A stretch of DNA of 64,000 nucleotides, from contig NZ_LMSS01000002.1 in assembly GCF_001429605.1 (NCBI RefSeq), forward strand, positions 538,618-602,617, in the 5' to 3' direction. The DNA is from Phycicoccus sp. Soil802. Lineage in GTDB: Bacteria > Actinomycetota > Actinomycetes > Actinomycetales > Dermatophilaceae. Of this stretch, positions 60,350 through 64,000 are shown piece after piece. The first letter of the stretch is position 1, and the number at the start of each line of letters is the position of its first letter. A model generated the notes under the pieces. The model saw only the letters and a program-made list of their open reading frames with translations. It was not told the DNA's origin and searched no databases. The position numbers were made by a program, and so were the translations under genes.

Positions 60350-61547
60350 CGAGGCCGACGCCAGCCGCCTGCGCAACCACCCGGATGCCTACCGACTGGC
60401 CATCGCCAACGTCATCGACGGCCTCGGCACCTACGTCGGGCTCGCCGCGCTGCTCGTCGTCGGCTACAACGCCACCCAGCTCGTGGGCACGGCGATGGTG
60501 CTGGCCGCGCACATCCTGCCCGGCCTGCTGGTGACCCTGGTCGTCGCGCCGCGGCTCCAGCACCGGCAGCGGCGCAGGGTCCTGCTCGTCCTCAACCTCA
60601 TCGGGGTGCTCTCCCTCGTGCCGGCCATCATCGCGCCGGGCGCCGCGACCGCCGTCCTGGCGGCGGCGCTGCTGGGCGCCACCGGGGTGGCCGCTCGCGG
60701 CGTGCAGATGGCTGCCCTCACCGAGGCCGTCCCGTACGCGGTCCGGGCCCGCTTCTACGGCACGGTGGGGTCCTTCACCCAAGCGGTCCAGGTCTTCGGC
60801 CTGGCCGCCGGCGGGGCGCTCGCGGCATCCTTGAGCCCACGGTCCGCGCTGGTCATCGACGCGCTCAGCTTCACGGTGGCCGGCCTGGTGATCGCCACCA
60901 TCAGGTTCGGGCCGATGGCGGCCCGGCCGATCGGCCAGGGCACCGCCGAGACCTTCGGCAACGCGGCCCGGGTCGTGTGGTCGAGCCCCGTGCTGCGGAT
61001 GCTCGCGGTGGTGACCTGGATCGGAGCGCTCGTGGCCAGCGTGCCGGAGGCCGCCAGCCCGGCCGTGACGAGTGGCCCGCTCCTCCCGTTCGTGATGGCG
61101 GCGTCCCCCGCCGGCGGTGCGATCGCCGCGCTGATCGCCACGAAGATCGGGCTGTTCAGTCGGCTGGGCGGCAGCCTCCGGCTCGCGGTCGCGTCGGCGG
61201 TGTCGCTGATGATCCTCGGCGCCGGGATGGGAGTCGCGTTCCAGCACCCTGCCGACTCGCTCGGACGGGGTTTCTACGGCGTCGCGGCCAACGCCCTGAT
61301 CGGCGGGCTAGGGGTCTGGTTCCTCGGGATGATCGCCGCGTTCACCGAGCACACCCCGGCCTCGGAGACCGTGGCGGTGGGCTCGTTCATGTCGTGGAGC
61401 GTCGGCGCCGCCAGTGGCCTCGGTGGCTTCGCCGTGGCCGGCCTCGGGGTCGCAGGTGGCTATGCGGCGCTGGGTCTCCTGCTGCTGCCTGCGGCACTGT
61501 GGGGCCTGCGGGTGGTCTCCTCGATCCCGTCGGTCGGCAGCCGCTGA
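60342..61547 (+). CDS. MFS exporter
   Basis: A 401-aa major facilitator with about 11-12 helices: ANVIDGLGTYVGLAALLVVG at the start, APRLQHRQRRRVLLVLNLIG as the charged loop after helix 2, and GVWFLGMIAAFTEHTPASET later. It resembles MFS_3-type exporters such as EntS. GTG at 60342 overlaps the end of the DUF6065-like gene. The substrate is unknown, but coupling to the preceding gene suggests export or tolerance of its product or substrate. Confidence 0.8.
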   Translation: MTDEADASRLRNHPDAYRLAIANVIDGLGTYVGLAALLVVGYNATQLVGTAMVLAAHILPGLLVTLVVAPRLQHRQRRRVLLVLNLIGVLSLVPAIIAPGAATAVLAAALLGATGVAARGVQMAALTEAVPYAVRARFYGTVGSFTQAVQVFGLAAGGALAASLSPRSALVIDALSFTVAGLVIATIRFGPMAARPIGQGTAETFGNAARVVWSSPVLRMLAVVTWIGALVASVPEAASPAVTSGPLLPFVMAASPAGGAIAALIATKIGLFSRLGGSLRLAVASAVSLMILGAGMGVAFQHPADSLGRGFYGVAANALIGGLGVWFLGMIAAFTEHTPASETVAVGSFMSWSVGAASGLGGFAVAGLGVAGGYAALGLLLLPAALWGLRVVSSIPSVGSR

Positions 61548-61601
61548 CCCGCCGCCACGCGGCATACCCCTCCGCCGGGGGGCGACCGGGCGGAATGGGG
61601 C

Positions 61602-61632
61602 TTGACCCTCACGCGGCGTGAGGCGGCACAGT
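61602..61632 (+). promoter_or_regulatory. MerR-type promoter with 19-bp spacer
   Basis: TTGACC (61602-61607) and CACAGT (61627-61632) are separated by exactly 19 bases, the stretched spacing of MerR-activated promoters. The dyad CCTCACG/CGTGAGG (61607-61623) lies in the spacer. The ATG begins 6 bases after the -10 box, so the message would be leaderless. Confidence 0.8.
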
Positions 61633-61638
61633 GGTCGC

Positions 61639-62412
61639 ATGACCGAGCGGACGCAGACCCTGCTCACCGTGGGACAGGTGGCCGACCGGCTCGACGTGAC
61701 CGTGCGGACCTTGCACCACTACGACGAGATCGGGCTGGTCCAGCCGAGCGAGCGATCGCGGGCGGGCTACCGGCTCTACACCGACGGTGACCTCACGCGC
61801 CTGCAGCACGTGGTGGTCTACCGCCGGCTCGGGTTCGCCCTGGAGGAGATCGCCCTCCTCCTCGACCACCCCGAGAGCGTCGAGCAGCACCTGCGGCGTC
61901 AGCGCGCAGCGGTCCAGCAACGGCTCGACGAGATCAGCGACCTCGTCACAGCCATCGACCGAGCACTGGAGAGAGCGATGAACGACGAACAAGCCACCAC
62001 CGAGGACCTGAAGGAGCTCTTCGGCGACGGGTTCGAGGACGCCCACGCCGAGGCCGAGCAGCGGTGGGGTGACAGCGACGCGTGGCAGGAGTCGCAGCGG
62101 CGCACCAAGAGCTACACGAAGGCCGACTGGGCCGCCGTGAAGGCCGAGAGCGACGCCCTGCACCGGGGTTTCACCGACGCGATGGACGCCGGGGAGCCGC
62201 CCACCAGTGTCGCCGCGATGGATGCCGCCGAAGCCCACCGGCGCAACATCAACGAGCGGTTCTACGACTGCTCGCCCCAGTTCCACCGCAACCTCGCCGA
62301 CATGTACACGAGCGACCCGAGGTTCACGGCGACCTACGACGAGATCCGACCGGGCATGGCGCTCTACGTCCGCGACGCCATCTACGCCAACGCAGACCGC
62401 CAGGAGCAGTAG
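61639..62412 (+). CDS. tipA: TipA-like MerR regulator with TipAS domain
   Basis: A 257-aa regulator. Residues 8-75 are the MerR DNA-binding domain (TVGQVADRLDVTVRTLHHYD, then SRAGYRLYTDGDLTRLQHVV), a coiled coil follows, and residues about 115-255 form the TipAS drug-binding domain (FYDCSPQFHRNLADMYTSDP, RFTATYDEIRPGMALYVRDA). TipA proteins bind thiopeptides and activate their own gene. An in-frame ATG at 61978 with GGAGAG before it could give the short TipAS form, as known in Streptomyces. Its promoter is described at 61602-61632. Confidence 0.9.
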   Translation: MTERTQTLLTVGQVADRLDVTVRTLHHYDEIGLVQPSERSRAGYRLYTDGDLTRLQHVVVYRRLGFALEEIALLLDHPESVEQHLRRQRAAVQQRLDEISDLVTAIDRALERAMNDEQATTEDLKELFGDGFEDAHAEAEQRWGDSDAWQESQRRTKSYTKADWAAVKAESDALHRGFTDAMDAGEPPTSVAAMDAAEAHRRNINERFYDCSPQFHRNLADMYTSDPRFTATYDEIRPGMALYVRDAIYANADRQEQ

Positions 62413-62503
62413 GCCGCGGGAGCGCCGCGGGAGGGCCGGGGGAGGCCGCGGGAGGCGCCGGCGCCGGGGGCAGCAGGGGCCGGCGCTGGCCTACCCTCGG
62501 AGG

Positions 62504-63094
62504 ATGGGCTCCGGACCGGTCGGCTTCGCTGCGCTGACGTGGCCGGTCCGGACCCGCCGCACGTCGCTGCGGCCGGTCGCTCCGGAAGATCGTGACGCGG
62601 TGCACGCCTACCGCGGCCGCGAGGACGTCACGACCTACCTCGGGCGCGGGCCGATGAGCCCGTCCGACGTCGACGAGCGGATCGCCGAGAACCTCGAGCG
62701 CTCCCGGCCCGGGCACCCGCGCCCCTTGCTGGGACTCGTGATCGAGGTGGAGGGCGCCGTGGTCGGGGACTGCATGGTCCGGTTCGAGCCCGACGACAAC
62801 GGCATGCGGACGGCCTTCATCGGCTACACCCTCCACCCCGCGAGCGCCGGCCGGGGTCTGGCCACCGAGGTGGCCGAGGCGCTCGTGCGGCTCTGCTTCA
62901 CCGAGCTGGGAGTGGCCATGGTGCAGGCCGACGTCTTCGTCCCCAACGTCGCGTCGCAGCGGGTGCTCGAGAAGGTGGGGCTGCGTCGGATCGGGGTCAC
63001 CACCGCGGGCAGCGAGGGCGGGGGACACCCCCGCATGGACGACTACCTGTATGCCGTGACCGCGGCGGAGTGGGCGGCATCCCGCTCGTCGTAG
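62504..63094 (+). CDS. GNAT-family acetyltransferase (RimJ/RimL type)
   Basis: A 196-aa acetyltransferase: TRRTSLRPVAPEDRDAVHAY at the start, AFIGYTLHPASAGRGLATEV as the acetyl-CoA loop, and ADVFVPNVASQRVLEKVGLR as motif B, the RimJ/RimL pattern. Target may be a protein N-terminus or a small amine. TACCCT lies 6 bases before the ATG, and GGAGG overlaps the same bases, so either initiation type is possible. The 90 bases between tipA and this gene are a G-rich low-complexity stretch. Confidence 0.82.
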   Translation: MGSGPVGFAALTWPVRTRRTSLRPVAPEDRDAVHAYRGREDVTTYLGRGPMSPSDVDERIAENLERSRPGHPRPLLGLVIEVEGAVVGDCMVRFEPDDNGMRTAFIGYTLHPASAGRGLATEVAEALVRLCFTELGVAMVQADVFVPNVASQRVLEKVGLRRIGVTTAGSEGGGHPRMDDYLYAVTAAEWAASRSS

Positions 63095-63157
63095 CCGGGC
63101 GAGGCGGCGAGCGCGAGCACGCCGAGGGGGCGCACCTCGGTGCCTGACCAACGCCGC

Positions 63158-63194
63158 GGTATGCCGCGTGCCCGAGCCGGCCACGCGGCATACC
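63158..63194. terminator. Hairpin built from GTATGCC motif
   Basis: GGTATGCCGCGTG and CACGCGGCATACC (13 bp) flank an 11-base loop, 63 bases after the acetyltransferase stop. CCACGCGGCATACCCC in the right arm also occurs just after the stops at 54362 and 61547. Confidence 0.55.
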
Positions 63195-63208
63195 CCTCTG
63201 CCCGCAAG

Positions 63209-63283
63209 CTTTGCTAGCAAAGGAAACTGGTTGGAGGACGGGTTGCAACCTGTCCGTGAGCTCGCAGCCTTTGCTAGCAAAGG
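63209..63283. repeat. Three palindromes in tandem
   Basis: CTTTGCTAGCAAAG (63209-63222), GGACGGGTTGCAACCTGTCC (63236-63255) and CCTTTGCTAGCAAAGG (63268-63283) follow one another at about 30-base steps. The first and third share one 14-bp sequence. They occupy the region 60-135 bases before the LCP start, where operators would sit. Confidence 0.65.
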
Positions 63284-63343
63284 TTGCTGCACGAGTGGCG
63301 TGGGCTGCGGGGGGGGCGCGGTTCGTCCGTCACACTGTCCGTT

Positions 63344-64000
63344 GTGTCCCGACGTCCCCGACCCCGCACGCTGCTCCTCGCAGTGGCGGGAGTGGTCGTC
63401 CTCCTGCTCCTCACCGCGGTGGTCGACGGCCTCGTGGTGACTCATCGGGTGCCGACCGTCGCCGTCACGGCGCCCGGCTCCGACGACGGCACGACCTACC
63501 TGCTCGCCGCGTCCGACTCGCGCGACCGCCTGGCCACCGCGGACCGGGCCCGCTACGCCGACCGCCACCAGCCGTCGGGGGAGCGCGCCGACCTCGTGCT
63601 CCTGCTGCGCGGGGACGCCCAGGGCCGCGCGACGCTCTACTCCCTGCCGCGAGATCTCTACGTCGGCCAGCGGCGCGGGTCCCCGCACCGCCTCGGCCTC
63701 GCCCTGCAGGACGGGCCTCAGTCGCTGGTCGACTCGTTGTGCCAGGACCTGGGGATCGGGGTCGACCACGTCCTGGTCGTCGACATGGCGGCGCTCGTCC
63801 AGCTGGTCGACGCGACGGGCGGGGTCACCGTCCGGGTCGACCGGCCGACGCGCGACGTCCGCGCGCGGCTCGACCTGTCCAACTCCGGTGTGCACCACCT
63901 CGACGGCCGGGGGGCGCTCGCCTGGGTGCGCTCGCGGAGCCCGCAGGTCCTCGTCGACGGCCGGTGGGTCGGCGACACCACGGCCGACCCGACCCGCACC
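63344..64000 (+). CDS. LytR-CpsA-Psr (LCP) family protein, cut by the window end
   Basis: The first 219 codons of an LCP protein. A basic start (VSRRPRPRTLLLAVAGVVVL) leads into one membrane helix, then an outside domain: YLLAASDSRD, RADLVLLLRGDAQ, YSLPRDLYVGQRRG, DHVLVVDMAALVQLVDATGG and GALAWVRSRSP. The Arg residues of SLPRD and VRSRS are among those that bind polyprenyl-phosphate in LCP enzymes. These enzymes attach glycopolymers to the cell wall. A CACACT box lies 7 bases before the GTG at 63344. The end is beyond this window. Confidence 0.85.
   Translation, partial: MSRRPRPRTLLLAVAGVVVLLLLTAVVDGLVVTHRVPTVAVTAPGSDDGTTYLLAASDSRDRLATADRARYADRHQPSGERADLVLLLRGDAQGRATLYSLPRDLYVGQRRGSPHRLGLALQDGPQSLVDSLCQDLGIGVDHVLVVDMAALVQLVDATGGVTVRVDRPTRDVRARLDLSNSGVHHLDGRGALAWVRSRSPQVLVDGRWVGDTTADPTRT

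Overview
The window comes from a high-GC actinobacterium. GC is about 70%, GC3 is very strong, GTG starts are frequent, and many genes have no Shine-Dalgarno sequence but a TANNNT box 6-8 bases before the start codon. A 6C RNA beside an ssd/tad locus also points to Actinobacteria. Gene content would fit a Micrococcales soil genus, perhaps Intrasporangiaceae; that family-level guess is an inference. I see no rRNA, tRNA, CRISPR array, integrase or transposase.

Layout. 1-9.2 kb: purine and glyoxylate catabolism, with the tail of a hydantoin/Asp-Glu racemase-like gene, xdhA-xdhB-xdhC-guaD in 4-nt overlaps, then malate synthase divergent from an IclR regulator. 9.3-11.2 kb: a glycerophosphodiesterase, a small helical protein and a VOC protein. 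11.3-21.9 kb: an acetate/carboxylate island with acsA, an ActP-type symporter plus DUF485 partner, an RHH/Doc toxin-antitoxin pair, and a second symporter/DUF485 pair joined to a LytS/LytTR two-component system. 21.9-31.8 kb: the actinobacterial helicase/secretion neighbourhood, with a Fic-fold protein, 6C RNA, ssd-tadA-tadB-tadC, a decayed gene, a Flp-like pilin, two TadE-like proteins, a LapA-like membrane protein and the DECH-box helicase. 31.8-37.6 kb: a STAS protein, a K+-independent proton-pumping pyrophosphatase, a GNAT, an AIM24 protein and a methyltransferase. 37.7-42.9 kb: TetR plus a heterodimeric ABC exporter, and a GAF/ANTAR protein. 43-50 kb: a truncated DUF1801 gene, a sodium/solute symporter with a small membrane partner, an MFS transporter, a TetR/VOC pair facing an oxidoreductase, and a LigB-type dioxygenase. 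50-54.4 kb: topA and a serine hydrolase. 54.5-59.4 kb: a complete Liv-type ABC importer. 59.5-64 kb: a DUF6065-like protein with an MFS exporter, a TipA-like MerR regulator, a GNAT, and the start of an LCP-family gene cut by the window edge.

How it fits together. The xdh-guaD genes would turn guanine into xanthine and then urate. Malate synthase would take up glyoxylate formed further down purine breakdown or from acetate, and AcsA with the two symporters would feed acetyl-CoA into the same shunt. The IclR and LytSR regulators are the obvious control points. The tad block is a compact Flp-type pilus or secretion machine.

Genome-level signals stand out. The heptamer GTATGCC/GGCATAC appears about forty times on both strands, dictating rare TAT and GCA codons and also sitting in intergenic hairpins. 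A family of three 46-61 bp palindromes shares the core GTTCGAnGTnAACnCGCCGG. Leaderless promoters recur throughout, including overlapping divergent ones.
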